A DNA stretch of 64,000 nt. Source: Streptomyces roseofulvus (GTDB lineage Bacteria; Actinomycetota; Actinomycetes; Streptomycetales; Streptomycetaceae). The number at the start of each line of letters is the position of its first letter. The stretch's first letter is position 1. The notes beneath the pieces are model-generated. The model was not told where the DNA came from. It worked only from the letters and a program-made list of their open reading frames with translations, and did no database searches. Below, piece by piece: positions 8,150 through 21,931 of this stretch. The translations under genes and the position numbers were made by a program. The stretch lies in contig NZ_BAAAWE010000001.1 of assembly GCF_039534915.1 (NCBI RefSeq), positions 4,092,001-4,156,000 on the forward strand. Direction: 5' to 3'.

Positions 8150-8188
8150 GAGATCGACCCGGACGGTGGAACCGTCCGGGTCGATCTC
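8150..8188 (-). terminator. Strong terminator of tRNA-Ile
   Basis: An 18-bp perfect stem (8150-8167 with 8171-8188, GAGATCGACCCGGACGGT on the left arm) has a three-base loop. It begins six bases past the mature tRNA 3' end. Confidence 0.8.
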
Positions 8189-8193
8189 TGCTG

Positions 8194-8267
8194 TGGGGCT
8201 AACAGGATTTGAACCTGTGGCCTCATCCTTATCAGGGATGCGCTCTAACCAACTGAGCTATAGCCCC
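8194..8267 (-). tRNA. tRNA-Ile (anticodon GAU)
   Basis: The minus strand gives a complete 74-nt cloverleaf: acceptor GGGGCTA with TAGCCCC, D-arm AGCTCAGTTGGTTAGAGC, anticodon GAT inside CTGATAA, T-arm CAGGTTCAAATCCTG, discriminator A. CCA is not encoded. It lies downstream of the gyrBA-DUF3566 operon, a linkage seen across Streptomyces. Confidence 0.95.
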
Positions 8268-8340
8268 GCCGCGCTTTTCGGTGTGTTTCCCGTCGCGCTG
8301 ACTCCTGAACATTAGCGCACGTGGGGGCCAGTCCCAAAAT

Positions 8341-8368
8341 CGCCCGGAGCCGGAGGCTCCGAAGGGCG
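8341..8368 (-). terminator. Hairpin after gyrB-gyrA-DUF3566 operon
   Basis: GGAGCC/GGCTCC with a three-base loop, extended by outer CGCCC/GGGCG pairing, lies 23 bp past the DUF3566 stop and ahead of tRNA-Ile. Confidence 0.5.
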
Positions 8369-8390
8369 CGCGGGCCGGCCCCCTCGCGGG

Positions 8391-9059
8391 CTACTCGTCC
8401 TCGGCCAGCGTCAGCTCGACGCCGCCGACGAAGCCGGCGGACAGGTTGTAGATGAACGCGCCGAGGGTCGCCAGCGCGGTCATCAGGACCACGTCGATCA
8501 CCGCGATCACCGAGGTGAACATCAGCACGCGCGGCAGCGACAGGAACGACTGCAGGTCGAAGCCGTTGGACTCGTTCGAGCCCGTCGCCTCGCTGATCGT
8601 CCCGCCGACCGTCGAGAAAACGCCCATGGCGTCCATGACCATCCACAGCACGGCCGCCGCGACGACCGTGCAGATGCCCAGCGCGATGGAGAGCAGGAAG
8701 CTCACCTTCATCACCGACCACGGATCGGCCTTCGCCACCCGCAGCCGCGCCTTGCGGGTGCGCGGGGTCGTCCGCGCGCCCGTCCGGGGCCGCCGCACCG
8801 CGCCGGACTGGCCGCCCTGGGTGTGGCCGCCGCCCTGCGGGCCGTCGTAGGCCCGCGGCGGGTGGTAGGCGCCCGCCTGGGGCGCCGCCGGGCGCTCGCC
8901 GGGCAGGGCGCCGTTGTAGCCCTGATAGGGGGGCTGCTGCCCCCGAGTGTCCGTCACCGCAACCCCCTGGGAGTCCGTGGCCGAGCCACGGGCGCCGTGC
9001 GCTCCAGCACCTGCAGAAGCTCCGGCAGCCGCCGATCCGGCGCCCGTGGCTCCACTCAC
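8391..9059 (-). CDS. DUF3566 membrane protein
   Basis: GTG 9059 gives 222 residues. The first 100 are disordered (Gly, Ala, Pro and Gln rich). The C-terminal half has the DUF3566 pattern: a RVAKADPWSVMKVSFLLSI entry segment, a first span (VSFLLSIALGICTVVAAAVLW in part), an extracellular loop, and a second span around VIAVIDVVLMTALATLGAFIYN. The start lies three bases after the gyrA stop, so it is the last gene of the gyrB-gyrA operon. This position is conserved in Streptomyces and mycobacteria. The function is unknown; the linkage suggests only shared growth-related expression. The assignment rests on the conserved DPWSVMK and LATLGAFIYNL motifs. Confidence 0.85.
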   Translation of the reverse strand: MSGATGAGSAAAGASAGAGAHGARGSATDSQGVAVTDTRGQQPPYQGYNGALPGERPAAPQAGAYHPPRAYDGPQGGGHTQGGQSGAVRRPRTGARTTPRTRKARLRVAKADPWSVMKVSFLLSIALGICTVVAAAVLWMVMDAMGVFSTVGGTISEATGSNESNGFDLQSFLSLPRVLMFTSVIAVIDVVLMTALATLGAFIYNLSAGFVGGVELTLAEDE

Positions 9060-9062
9060 GCT

Positions 9063-11657
<2,595 letters not shown>

Positions 11658-11698
11658 TGCTGGTCGTCAGTCCTTTCGTACGGTCAGCTGAGACCGAC

Positions 11699-13804
<2,106 letters not shown>

Positions 13805-13969
13805 CTACCGGTACCGCCGACAGTCATGGGGGTTTGCGGGTACCTGAAAGCGCATGTGCCGCCCTGGGCGCCCCCGAGACGACTCCCCATATCCGGACAG
13901 GGGCTCCAGGGGCCCCTGACGGCCACCTAGCGCTTCGGGTGGTGACGGGTAGTGGCACCCGGCTGTGGT

Positions 13970-14049
13970 CATGCGTTCCGCCCCGTGACGGACATGCGTT
14001 CCGGCCCGTTGCGGACAGTCGCTCCGCCGCGTTGTGGCAGGCGTTCCGC
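13970..14049. repeat. Degenerate 23-bp tandem repeat upstream of gyrB
   Basis: Units start at 13970, 13993 and 14016, with a partial one at 14038. Units 1 and 2 match at 20 of 23 positions, unit 3 at about 16 of 23, and the fourth keeps only the first dozen bases; the core is CATGCGTTCCG. The array lies 265-345 bp before the gyrB start in the 447-bp gap between gyrB and dciA. The rest of that gap shows no gene I can support. Confidence 0.65.
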
Positions 14050-14152
14050 AAGGGCTGGGGGTCCCCCCGGACGGAGTCGGGGGGGGAGGGCGGGCACACC
14101 GCCCACGCGCGGCGCCCGCCTGCTCGGACCCGCGGCCGAGGACCGTCCCGTC

Positions 14153-14713
14153 CTACCCGTACGTGTCCCCGGGCCCCACGGACCCCGGCGCCCGCAACGG
14201 CCCGAACCGCCGCGCACCCGCCCCGGGCCCCAGCACCTTGATCAGCCGCACGGTCCCGTGCCCGAGGTCCTCGTTGAGCCGCGCGACCAGCGTCGGCGCC
14301 AGCAACCGCAGCTGCGTCGCCCACGCCGTCGAGTCGCACTGCACCGTCAGCACGCGCGCGTCCGGCTCCTCCTCGTACCTCACCGGTACGCAGTGCTTGG
14401 CCAGGTCCTCGCCGACGATCTGCGGCCAGCGGCCCATGACGCCGCCGACGGCCGCCGGCGTCTCCCAGCCCCGCTCGGCGAGCAGCCGGTTGATCGCGGC
14501 GCCGAGCGCCATCGGGTCCCGCCCGTCGGCACGCGCGCCGGAGCGCAGGCCGCCGCCGCGCCGGGCCTGCTTCTTCTGCTGCGCGGCCGCCCCACGCGCG
14601 CGTGCCTGCTCCTTCGCGGCGCGCAGCGCGACCCGGGCGAGGTCCACACCCGAGGGCTCGGGGGCCGCGGGCTTGTCCACAGCCTGTGGGGAAGTCTCCT
14701 CGGCGCCGCTCAT
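14153..14713 (-). CDS. dciA: DciA-type helicase loader (DUF721)
   Basis: The 186-residue product has an Ala/Arg/Gln-rich disordered first half and a C-terminal DUF721 domain (about 75-165) with [29 protein letters not shown], and the core [24 protein letters not shown]. DciA proteins load the replicative helicase DnaB in bacteria that lack DnaC. The actinobacterial position next to recF near oriC matches mycobacterial Rv0004. The start overlaps the recF stop as ATGA, so it is coupled to recF. Its partner dnaB is in this window at 53.9 kb. The family is clear; the loader role is inferred from the family. Confidence 0.85.
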   Translation of the reverse strand: MSGAEETSPQAVDKPAAPEPSGVDLARVALRAAKEQARARGAAAQQKKQARRGGGLRSGARADGRDPMALGAAINRLLAERGWETPAAVGGVMGRWPQIVGEDLAKHCVPVRYEEEPDARVLTVQCDSTAWATQLRLLAPTLVARLNEDLGHGTVRLIKVLGPGAGARRFGPLRAPGSVGPGDTYG

Positions 14714-15831
14714 ACGCGCTCCACCGTCCCTCCGCTCACCGCGTACCGCGTCCCGGCCAGGACGTCCGGCACGTCGTCGTCGACCGCCGCGGTCACCAGC
14801 ACCTGCTCGCCGTGGGCCACCAGCTCGGCCAGCCGCTCGCGCCGGCGCGCGTCCAGCTCGGCGAAGACGTCGTCCAGGACGAGGACCGGCTCGTTGCCCT
14901 CGGAGCGCAGCAGGTCGTACGAGGCGAGCCGGAGCGCCAGCGCGTACGACCAGGACTCGCCGTGGCTCGCGTACCCCTTGGCCGGCAGGTCGCCGAGGCG
15001 GAGCAGCAGCTCGTCGCGGTGCGGGCCGACGAGGGTGACCCCGCGCTCGATCTCCTGCTTGCGGGCCTCCGCGAGGGCGGCGATCAGCTGCTCGTACAGC
15101 TCCTCGCGGGTGTGCCCGGTGCCGGGGGCGGAGGGCCGGTACTCCAGCAGAATCGGTCCGCCGCCGGGCGCGAGCTGTTCGTACGCCTTGTCCGCGAGCG
15201 GCTGCAGGGTGTGGACGAGGTCGAGCCGCTGGGCGAGCAGCTCGGCGCCGGCCCGGGCCAGGTGCTGGTCCCAGACGTCGAGCGTGGAGAGGTCCATGCC
15301 GCGGCCGCCGTGCCGGCGGGCCATCGCCGCGGACTTCAGCAGGGTGTTCCGCTGCTTCAGCACGCGCTCGTAGTCGGAGCGCACGCCCGCCATGCGCGGC
15401 GCCCGCGCGGTGATCAGTTCGTCGAGGAAGCGCCGGCGCTCGCCGGGGTCGCCCTTGATCAGCGACAGGTCCTCGGGGGCGAAGAGCACGGTCCGCACGA
15501 TGCCCAGCACGTCACGCGGCCTGACCTGCGAGGACCGGTTGATGCGGGCGCGGTTGGCGCGGCCCGGGTTGAGCTCCAGCTCGACCAGCTGGGACCGCTC
15601 GCCCTGGGTGACGGCGGCCCGGATGACGGCCCGCTCGGCGCCCATCCGCACCAGCGGCGCGTCCGAGGCGACGCGGTGGCTGCCGAGGGTGGCGAGATAG
15701 CCGACGGCCTCGACGAGGTTGGTCTTGCCCTGGCCGTTCGCCCCCACGAACGCGGTGACGCCCGGGTCGAGGGGTACCTCGGCCCGGGCGTACGAGCGGA
15801 AGTCGGCCAGCGAGAGATGCGTGACGTGCAT
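14710..15831 (-). CDS. recF: DNA replication/repair ATPase RecF
   Basis: ATG 15831 gives 373 residues. RecF binds gapped DNA and helps load RecA with RecO and RecR. Visible signatures are the N-terminal [14 protein letters not shown], Walker [11 protein letters not shown] at 30-39, the ABC-type signature region around [14 protein letters not shown], and Walker [13 protein letters not shown]. The length is usual for the family. It follows gnd with a 59-bp gap and precedes dciA with an overlap. The order dnaA-dnaN-gnd-recF-dciA-gyrB is typical for Streptomyces; the gnd insertion distinguishes it from E. coli. Confidence 0.95.
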   Translation of the reverse strand: MHVTHLSLADFRSYARAEVPLDPGVTAFVGANGQGKTNLVEAVGYLATLGSHRVASDAPLVRMGAERAVIRAAVTQGERSQLVELELNPGRANRARINRSSQVRPRDVLGIVRTVLFAPEDLSLIKGDPGERRRFLDELITARAPRMAGVRSDYERVLKQRNTLLKSAAMARRHGGRGMDLSTLDVWDQHLARAGAELLAQRLDLVHTLQPLADKAYEQLAPGGGPILLEYRPSAPGTGHTREELYEQLIAALAEARKQEIERGVTLVGPHRDELLLRLGDLPAKGYASHGESWSYALALRLASYDLLRSEGNEPVLVLDDVFAELDARRRERLAELVAHGEQVLVTAAVDDDVPDVLAGTRYAVSGGTVERV

Positions 15832-15890
15832 GGTGGGCGCCGGCCTTCCCCCGGTCGCTGTGCACCGGGTGGTGCACAGCCTGTGGATTG

Positions 15891-16766
15891 CTACTTCTTC
15901 TCGACCGCGTGGCCGCCGAACTGGTTGCGCAGCGCGGCGATCATCTTCATCTGCGGCGAGTCGTCCTGACGGGACGCGAACCGCGCGAACAGCGACGCGG
16001 TGATCGCCGGGAGCGGTACGGCGTTGTCGATGGCGGCCTCGACGGTCCACCGGCCCTCGCCGGAGTCCGACGCGTAGCCGCGCAGCTGGTCCAGGTGCTC
16101 GTCCTCGTCGAGGGCGTTGACGGCGAGGTCGAGCAGCCAGGAACGGATGACCGTGCCCTCCTGCCAGGAGCGGAAGATCTCGCGGACGTTCTCCACCGAG
16201 TCGACCTTCTCCAGCAGCTCCCAGCCCTCGGCGTACGCCTGCATCATCGCGTACTCGATGCCGTTGTGGACCATCTTGGCGAAGTGGCCCGCGCCGACCT
16301 TGCCGGCGTGGACGGAGCCGAACTCGCCCTCGGGCTTGAGCGCGTCGAAGATCGGCTGGACCTTCGCCACGTTCTCGGCGTCGCCGCCGTACATCAGCGC
16401 GTAGCCGTTCTCCAGGCCCCAGACGCCGCCGGAGACGCCGCAGTCGACGAAGCCGATGCCCTTGGCGGCGAGCTCCTCGGCGTGCTTCTCGTCGTCGGTC
16501 CAGCGGGAGTTCCCGCCGTCCACGACGACGTCGCCGGGGGAGAGCAGCTCCGCCAGCTCGTCGATGGTGGACTGGGTCGCCGCGCCGGCGGGGACCATGA
16601 CCCACACGACGCGCGGACCCTTGAGCTTGTTCACAAGCTCTTCGAGGCTGTGGACGTCGGCGAGGTCCGGGTTGCGGTCGTATCCGATGACGGTGTGGCC
16701 TGCGCGGCGGATGCGCTCGCGCATGTTGCCGCCCATCTTGCCGAGACCGACGAGACCGAGCTCCAT
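15891..16766 (-). CDS. gnd: 6-phosphogluconate dehydrogenase, decarboxylating (short form)
   Basis: This 291-residue cytoplasmic enzyme oxidises and decarboxylates 6-phosphogluconate to ribulose 5-phosphate. The N-terminal Rossmann motif [12 protein letters not shown] (4-15) binds the dinucleotide. DGGNSRW is the conserved substrate segment, and the catalytic lysine is in [17 protein letters not shown]. It is the short (about 300-residue) type common in actinobacteria, not the 470-residue E. coli type. It lies between dnaN and recF on the same strand. The link to replication is positional, not functional, as far as known. It provides NADPH and pentose for nucleotide synthesis. Confidence 0.95.
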   Translation of the reverse strand: MELGLVGLGKMGGNMRERIRRAGHTVIGYDRNPDLADVHSLEELVNKLKGPRVVWVMVPAGAATQSTIDELAELLSPGDVVVDGGNSRWTDDEKHAEELAAKGIGFVDCGVSGGVWGLENGYALMYGGDAENVAKVQPIFDALKPEGEFGSVHAGKVGAGHFAKMVHNGIEYAMMQAYAEGWELLEKVDSVENVREIFRSWQEGTVIRSWLLDLAVNALDEDEHLDQLRGYASDSGEGRWTVEAAIDNAVPLPAITASLFARFASRQDDSPQMKMIAALRNQFGGHAVEKK

Positions 16767-16878
16767 CAGAGTGTTCCTTTAGCGTCGTGTGCGGTTCCTA
16801 CCCGGGTCCGAGCCTACGCCCGGACCCGGCCGCACACCTGTGGGGTCAGCCGCTCAGTCGACGCCCCTCACCCGCAGG

Positions 16879-18009
16879 TCAGCCGCTCAGTCGCACCGGC
16901 ATGATCAGGTACTTGTAGGCGTCGTCCGCCTCCGCGTCCACGGCCGGGCGGCCGCTCAGCAGGGCGGGCTTGGTGGAGGTCGTGAAGGAGAGCTGGGCCA
17001 CCGGGGAGTCGATCGCGCTCAGGCCGTCCAGCAGGAAGGTCGGGTTGAAGGCGATCGAGATGTCGTCGCCGTCCAGCTGCGCGTCGACCCGCTCCACAGC
17101 CTGTGCGTCGTCGCTGGAGCCGGCCTCCAGGATGAGCACGCCCTGCTCGAAGCTGAGCCGGACGGGCGTGTTGCGCTCGGCGACGAGGGCCACGCGCTTG
17201 ACGGCCTCCACGAAGGGGGCGGTCTCGATCACCGCGACCGAGTTGAACTCGGTGGGGAAGAGCGTGCGGTACTTCGGGAGGTCGCCCTCCAGGAGGCGGG
17301 TGGTGGTGCGGCGGCCCGCGCCCTCGAAGCCGATGAGGCCCTCGCCCTTGCCGGAGCCGGAGAGCGCCAGCGTGACGGTGTCGCCGCTGGTGAGCGCCTT
17401 CGCGGTGTCCAGGAGGGTCTTCGCGGGCACCAGGGCGACCGCGGAGGCGTCCGGGGACTCCGGCTTCCACAGGAACTCGCGGACCGCGAAGCGGTAGCGG
17501 TCGGTGGAGGCCAGGGTGACGGTGTCGCCCTCGATCTCGATGCGCACGCCGGTGAGGACGGGCAGCGTGTCGTCACGGCCGGCGGCGATGGCCACCTGGG
17601 CGGCGGCGGCCGCGAAGACCTCGCCGGGGACGGTGCCGGTCGCGGTGGGCATCTCCGGCAGCGCCGGGTACTCCTCCACAGGGAGGGTGTGGAGGGTGAA
17701 GCGGGAGGAGCCGCAGACCACGGTCGCCCGTACACCGTCTGTGGAGATCTCCACCGGACGGTTGGGGAGGGCGCGGCAGATGTCGGCGAGGAGGCGGCCG
17801 GAGACGAGGACGGTGCCGTCCTCCTCGACCTCCGCCTCGACGGAGACGCGGGCGGAGACCTCGTAGTCGAAGCTCGAGAAGCTCAGCGCGCCGTCCTCGG
17901 CCTTCAGCAGAAGGCCCGCGAGTACGGGCGCCGGCGGACGGGCCGGAAGGCTGCGGGCCACCCACGCCACCGCCTCCGCGAGTACATCGCGCTCCACCCG
18001 GATCTTCAC
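16879..18009 (-). CDS. dnaN: DNA polymerase III beta subunit (sliding clamp)
   Basis: The 376-residue clamp has three similar domains; the start MKIRVERDVLAEAVAWVARSLP and the C-terminal TYKYLIMPVRL-like end (here DAYKYLIMPVRLSG) are diagnostic. The dimeric ring tethers the polymerase and recruits other proteins through its hydrophobic pocket. ATG 18009 lies directly beside oriC, and the dnaA stop is 912 bp away with the DnaA boxes in between, the usual Streptomyces arrangement. The gene is followed by gnd at a 112-bp gap. Confidence 0.97.
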   Translation of the reverse strand: MKIRVERDVLAEAVAWVARSLPARPPAPVLAGLLLKAEDGALSFSSFDYEVSARVSVEAEVEEDGTVLVSGRLLADICRALPNRPVEISTDGVRATVVCGSSRFTLHTLPVEEYPALPEMPTATGTVPGEVFAAAAAQVAIAAGRDDTLPVLTGVRIEIEGDTVTLASTDRYRFAVREFLWKPESPDASAVALVPAKTLLDTAKALTSGDTVTLALSGSGKGEGLIGFEGAGRRTTTRLLEGDLPKYRTLFPTEFNSVAVIETAPFVEAVKRVALVAERNTPVRLSFEQGVLILEAGSSDDAQAVERVDAQLDGDDISIAFNPTFLLDGLSAIDSPVAQLSFTTSTKPALLSGRPAVDAEADDAYKYLIMPVRLSG

Positions 18010-18136
18010 CGGAACCGCCTCCTGCTTGTTGCTGGCTCTTCGTCGACTGCGGGATCCAGTCTGACGTACGCCGCCGACACTCGGTGCGGCTCGGGGTCAA
18101 GTCGTGACGAGAGCGCGTCAGGGCTCCGGCGCCGAG

Positions 18137-18788
18137 TTGTGCACAGGCCCCGCTTCAAAACGATTCCCGGGCTAACTATGAGTGGAAGTAGTAGTAGGGC
18201 CTGTGGAAACCGTGGATAACGCCGTCTGCGCAGGTCAGGGCCTGTTTTTTGTCCACCGCCCCTGTGGGTGGAACCGGTGGACAACCACGGTTCTCTGTGG
18301 ACACACGAAAGTTCTGCACACCCGATACACAGGCAGGGGGTAGTTCTCCCCAGTGCTGTCCCCAGCTTTCCCCAGGTTCCCCACAGCCCAAACGTCTCCC
18401 TTGGTGTGACGCCTTTCACTCCGGCCGGTGAGAGGGGGTGTTTTGTTGCCGAACAGTGGACAGCGGTGTGGAGAAGCTGTGGGCAACCTGCCCCTCCCTG
18501 TGGGCAGCCGGTGGACAACTCTTCCGGGCCCCTGTGGACGAAAGATTCATCCACAGGCTGTGGAGATCGGTTGCCAACAAATCCACACCCCCCTGAGCTG
18601 GTGTGATGGGCTGTCACCAGGCCGACCTGTGGACACAATCCGGATAACTCGACAGTCCCCACCCTGTGGACGGGAGATCATCCCCCAATCTGTGGAGAAC
18701 CCGCCACCGGAACGGAGTAATCGAACACGGCCGTCCGGGTCACGGCCCCCTCGTGGCGTCCGTGCGCCATCCACAGACCCTCTCCACA
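18137..18788. other. oriC: Chromosomal replication origin oriC (DnaA box cluster)
   Basis: The 912-bp dnaN-dnaA gap holds no gene but about twenty DnaA boxes related to TTGTCCACA. Those matching 8 of 9 start at 18137, 18249, 18276, 18296, 18467, 18478, 18510, 18533, 18628 and 18691; 18211 (CGTGGATAA) matches the E. coli form at 8 of 9. Boxes matching 7 of 9 start at 18202, 18312, 18377, 18455, 18499, 18547, 18559, 18665 and 18779. Most are in the TGTGGACAA orientation on the + strand. They fall into two groups, 18137-18385 and 18455-18788, separated by a box-poor 70 bp. This fits the split Streptomyces oriC with about nineteen boxes. Confidence 0.95.
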
Positions 18789-18792
18789 ACGC

Positions 18793-18830
18793 CGAAGGGC
18801 GCCCCGGGAGGTGTCCCGGGGCGCCCTTCG
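18793..18830 (-). terminator. dnaA terminator
   Basis: A 17-bp perfect stem (CGAAGGGCGCCCCGGGA, 18793-18809, pairing with 18814-18830) has a GGTG loop, 92 bp past the dnaA stop. It should keep dnaA transcription out of oriC. Confidence 0.85.
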
Positions 18831-18921
18831 ATGCCTGCACGGTCGGCGTACGGCCGGCGCATGGCCGCGTACCGGCTGCGGTACGGCGCTGTGCGGCCCT
18901 TCTGCGGCCGTACGGAGGCGG

Positions 18922-20718
18922 TCAGCCGTTCTTGATGCGGTTGGTCAGCTCCGTGACCTGGTTGTAGATGGAACGTCGCTCCGCCATCAGGGCGCGGATC
19001 TTCCGGTCCGCGTGCATGACGGTCGTGTGGTCGCGGCCGCCGAACTGCGCGCCGATCTTCGGCAGCGACAGATCGGTGAGCTCCCGGCACAGGTACATGG
19101 CGATCTGGCGGGCCGTCACGAGCACCCGACTGCGCGAGGAACCGCAGAGGTCCTCCACCGTCAGCCCGAAGTAGTCGGCCGTGGCCGCCATGATGGCCGG
19201 CGCCGTGATCTCCGGCGACGAGTCCTCGCCGCCCGGGATCAGGTCCTTGAGGACGACCTCGGTCAGCCCCAGGTCGACCGGCTGCCGGTTGAGGCTCGCG
19301 AAGGCCGTCACCCGGATCAGCGCGCCCTCCAGCTCGCGGATGTTCCGCGAGATCCGGGAGGCGATGAACTCCAGTACCTCCGGCGGGGCGTTCAGCTGCT
19401 CCTGCACCGCCTTCTTGCGGAGGATCGCGATGCGCGTCTCCAGCTCCGGCGGCTGCACGTCGGTGGTGAGTCCCCACTCGAAGCGGTTCCGCAGCCGGTC
19501 CTCCAGGGTCACCAGCTGCCGGGGCGGCCGGTCGGAGGAGAGCACGATCTGCTTGTTCGCGTTGTGGAGCGTGTTGAAGGTGTGGAAGAACTCCTCCTGC
19601 GTCGACTCCTTGCTCGCGAGGAACTGGATGTCGTCGACGAGCAGGATGTCCACATCGCGGTAGCGCTTGCGGAAGGCGTCGCCCTTGCCGTCGCGGATCG
19701 AGTTGATGAACTCGTTGGTGAACTCCTCCGAGCTCACGTACCGCACGCGCGTGCCGGGGTACAGGCTCCGCGCGTAGTGCCCGATGGCGTGCAGCAGGTG
19801 CGTCTTGCCGAGCCCCGACTCGCCGTAGATGAAGAGGGGGTTGTACGCCTTCGCCGGCGCCTCGGCCACCGCGACCGCGGCGGCGTGCGCGAAGCGGTTC
19901 GAGGAACCGATCACGAAGGTGTCGAAGAGGTAGCGCGGGTTCAGCCGCGCGTGCTGCTCGCCGGGCCCGCCGGAGCCGGCACCGCCGCCGGAGCCCGTAC
20001 CGGAGGAACCGAGGGAGCCCTGGCCGATGCCGGGACCCACGCCCTGGCCGCCCACGCCGGGCCCGGGGCGCGGACCGGCCCCCGGCGGCTCGGGCAGCTC
20101 GGCGCGCTCCGGGCGCTGCGGCTGCTCGTAGCCGCGGGACGGCTCGTCGTAGCGCGGCAGCCCGGTCTGCTCCGGGGCCGGACCGGTGTACGGGGCGCGC
20201 TCGGGGAAACCGCCGAGGCGCGGCTGCTGCCAGGAGAGGTCCTCCTGCGAGCGCGGCCAGGCGCCCGGCTCGGGGCGCGGCGGCTGCGGGTAGTCCGGGT
20301 AGGCGGGGCGCGCGGTGGGCAGCCCGTCGTCGGACAGCGCCCGGTGGCCGTACCCGTCGTACTTCTCGTACGGCTCGGGCTGCGGCCGCTCGTCGTAGCG
20401 GGGCTGCGGCGGCCGGCCGGGGGAGGGCGCGGGGGGCTGCTCGCCGACGGAGTCGTCGACGGTGATCGCGATCCGGATCGGGCGGCCGCACTCGCGGCTG
20501 AGGGTCTCGCTGATCAGCGGGGCCAGCCGGCCCTCCAGGACCCGCTTGCCCCATTCGTTGGGGACGGCGAGCAGGGCCGTGTCGGCGACCAGGGCGAGCG
20601 GCTGGCAGCGCTCGATCCACTGCTTGTCCTTGGGCTCGATGCCCTGCTGTCCTTCTCCCAGCAGCTGGTCGAGCACGCGTGGCCACACTGCGGCAAGATC
20701 GGCAGGTACGTCAGCCAC
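18922..20718 (-). CDS. dnaA: Chromosomal replication initiator DnaA
   Basis: GTG 20718 gives 598 residues. Domain I (1-90) starts [20 protein letters not shown]. Domain II is a long Pro/Gly/Arg/Tyr-rich linker of about 170 residues, which explains the length compared with 467 in E. coli and is typical of Streptomyces. Domain III is AAA+ with Walker [12 protein letters not shown] and Walker [10 protein letters not shown]. Domain IV has the DnaA-box recognition helix [15 protein letters not shown]. DnaA-ATP binds the oriC boxes, melts DNA and, through DciA, brings in DnaB. The upstream region carries an inverted box pair (20836-20856), suggesting autoregulation. rpmH is divergent. Confidence 0.98.
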   Translation of the reverse strand: MADVPADLAAVWPRVLDQLLGEGQQGIEPKDKQWIERCQPLALVADTALLAVPNEWGKRVLEGRLAPLISETLSRECGRPIRIAITVDDSVGEQPPAPSPGRPPQPRYDERPQPEPYEKYDGYGHRALSDDGLPTARPAYPDYPQPPRPEPGAWPRSQEDLSWQQPRLGGFPERAPYTGPAPEQTGLPRYDEPSRGYEQPQRPERAELPEPPGAGPRPGPGVGGQGVGPGIGQGSLGSSGTGSGGGAGSGGPGEQHARLNPRYLFDTFVIGSSNRFAHAAAVAVAEAPAKAYNPLFIYGESGLGKTHLLHAIGHYARSLYPGTRVRYVSSEEFTNEFINSIRDGKGDAFRKRYRDVDILLVDDIQFLASKESTQEEFFHTFNTLHNANKQIVLSSDRPPRQLVTLEDRLRNRFEWGLTTDVQPPELETRIAILRKKAVQEQLNAPPEVLEFIASRISRNIRELEGALIRVTAFASLNRQPVDLGLTEVVLKDLIPGGEDSSPEITAPAIMAATADYFGLTVEDLCGSSRSRVLVTARQIAMYLCRELTDLSLPKIGAQFGGRDHTTVMHADRKIRALMAERRSIYNQVTELTNRIKNG

Positions 20719-20835
20719 AGGGCACGCTTTCTCGCAGGTCCCACGAATGTGTGGTTCTCGGGACGACAGGAACAGAACGGAAGAGACAGTCGAGTCCAGT
20801 CACGGTAGTCGCGGCGGCTGACGTGGTTCAAGTTG

Positions 20836-20856
20836 TTGTCCACAGCCTGTGCACAA
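20836..20856. promoter_or_regulatory. Inverted DnaA boxes in the dnaA-rpmH promoter region
   Basis: TTGTCCACA (20836-20844, perfect) faces TGTGCACAA (20848-20856, 8 of 9), three bases apart, 118 bp upstream of the dnaA start codon. Binding of DnaA here would repress its own gene, as known for Streptomyces dnaA. Confidence 0.75.
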
Positions 20857-20878
20857 AGGGGCCCTGCGACGGGTCGGT

Positions 20879-20908
20879 TTGACCGGATGGCGTAACCGCG
20901 CGTACCGT
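20879..20908 (+). promoter_or_regulatory. Possible rpmH promoter
   Basis: TTGACC (20879-20884) and TACCGT (20903-20908) are 18 bp apart, a housekeeping-type pair leaving a leader of about 160 bases before rpmH. This is weak evidence from one pair of hexamers. The rest of the 356-bp dnaA-rpmH gap shows no gene. Confidence 0.35.
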
Positions 20909-21074
20909 AACCAGGTCGAGTTGTCGATGGCTGCTGCCGCCTGCCTCCGATGGGCAAAGATCACCCTGTGTGATCGCGTAGCGGTGCACTCGAGCGTATG
21001 CGAGCTACTCGTGGGCGCACGGTGACAGCCAGGCGATGTCCCGCCACCACCCGAATCATTTCTGGAGCCCCCGA

Positions 21075-21212
21075 GTGAGCAAGCGCACCTTCCAGCCGAA
21101 CAACCGTCGTCGCGCGAAGACCCACGGCTTCCGCCTGCGCATGCGTACCCGTGCCGGCCGCGCCATCCTGGCGAACCGCCGTGCCAAGGGTCGCGCGAGC
21201 CTGTCCGCCTGA
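21075..21212 (+). CDS. rpmH: Ribosomal protein bL34
   Basis: GTG 21075 to TGA 21212 encodes 45 residues, [20 protein letters not shown] followed by [20 protein letters not shown] and ASLSA, the invariant bL34 sequence. It is a 50S subunit protein rich in Arg and Lys. It heads the rpmH-rnpA-yidD-yidC-jag-rsmG series, divergent from dnaA, the conserved bacterial origin arrangement. Confidence 0.97.
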   Translation: MSKRTFQPNNRRRAKTHGFRLRMRTRAGRAILANRRAKGRASLSA

Positions 21213-21233
21213 TCCACCTAAACAGGTCATGAC

Positions 21234-21605
21234 GTGCTGCCTACCGAGAATCGGCTGAGGCGGCGCGAGGACTTCGCAACCGCGGTACGCCGAGGACGCC
21301 GGGCCGGTCGCCCGCTCCTCGTCGTCCACCTACGAAGCGGTGCAACGGACCCGCACGCGCCTGGGGAGAGCGCTCCCCCGACGCGTGCGGGTTTCGTCGT
21401 GAGCAAGGCCGTGGGCGGTGCGGTCGTCCGCAACCAGGTGAAGCGTCGTCTGCGCCACCTCGTCCGCGACCGGCTGTCCGCGCTGCCCCCCGGTAGCCTG
21501 GTGGTCGTACGGGCGTTGCCCGGAGCCGGTGACGCCGACCACGCCCACCTGGCCCGCGACCTGGACGCCGCTCTCCAGCGGCTGCTGGGAGGGGGTACGC
21601 GATGA
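21234..21605 (+). CDS. rnpA: Ribonuclease P protein component
   Basis: GTG 21234 gives 123 residues. RnpA binds the catalytic RNA and helps it remove 5' leaders from pre-tRNAs. The family signature is visible as [19 protein letters not shown] (residues about 62-80), with the N-terminal [20 protein letters not shown]. It begins 21 bp after rpmH and its stop overlaps the yidD start (ATGA). Length is normal. The RNA component is not in this window. Confidence 0.95.
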   Translation: MLPTENRLRRREDFATAVRRGRRAGRPLLVVHLRSGATDPHAPGESAPPTRAGFVVSKAVGGAVVRNQVKRRLRHLVRDRLSALPPGSLVVVRALPGAGDADHAHLARDLDAALQRLLGGGTR

Positions 21606-21928
21606 AGTACCCGTTCCTCGCCCTCATCAAGCTGTACCAGTGGACGATCAGCCCGCTTCTGGGCGACGTCTGCCGGTACTACCCGTCGTGTTCCCACTAC
21701 GGATTCACGGCCATAGACCGGCATGGCGCGATCAAGGGCATCGCCCTGACCGCCTGGCGCATCCTGCGGTGCAATCCGTGGTCGCCCGGCGGAGTGGACC
21801 ATGTCCCCCCGCGGAAGCGTCCGCGCTGGCACGAGATGCTCAGGAACGCGCTGCGCGGCGACAAGGGCGGGATCTCCGCCGAGACGAGCCCGGCCGCAGA
21901 GACCTCGCCCAATGCTCAAGGAGCCTGA
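21602..21928 (+). CDS. yidD: Membrane protein insertion efficiency factor
   Basis: The 108-residue product has the YidD core: [14 protein letters not shown], the cysteine-rich [19 protein letters not shown], and [18 protein letters not shown]. The C-terminal 35 residues are a polar extension. YidD is a peripheral membrane protein that assists YidC-dependent insertion. It overlaps rnpA by 4 bp and precedes yidC by three bases, so all are co-translated. Confidence 0.95.
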   Translation: MKYPFLALIKLYQWTISPLLGDVCRYYPSCSHYGFTAIDRHGAIKGIALTAWRILRCNPWSPGGVDHVPPRKRPRWHEMLRNALRGDKGGISAETSPAAETSPNAQGA

Positions 21929-21931
21929 TTA

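Noticed and set aside
2258-8267. tRNA genes as integration sites of mobile elements
   Set aside because: No duplicated tRNA 3' end, integrase or change in base composition next to either tRNA.
14710-16605. A single frame continuing upstream of recF through gnd
   Set aside because: The recF product begins at MHVTHLSL (ATG 15831); the upstream part is an out-of-frame reading of gnd.
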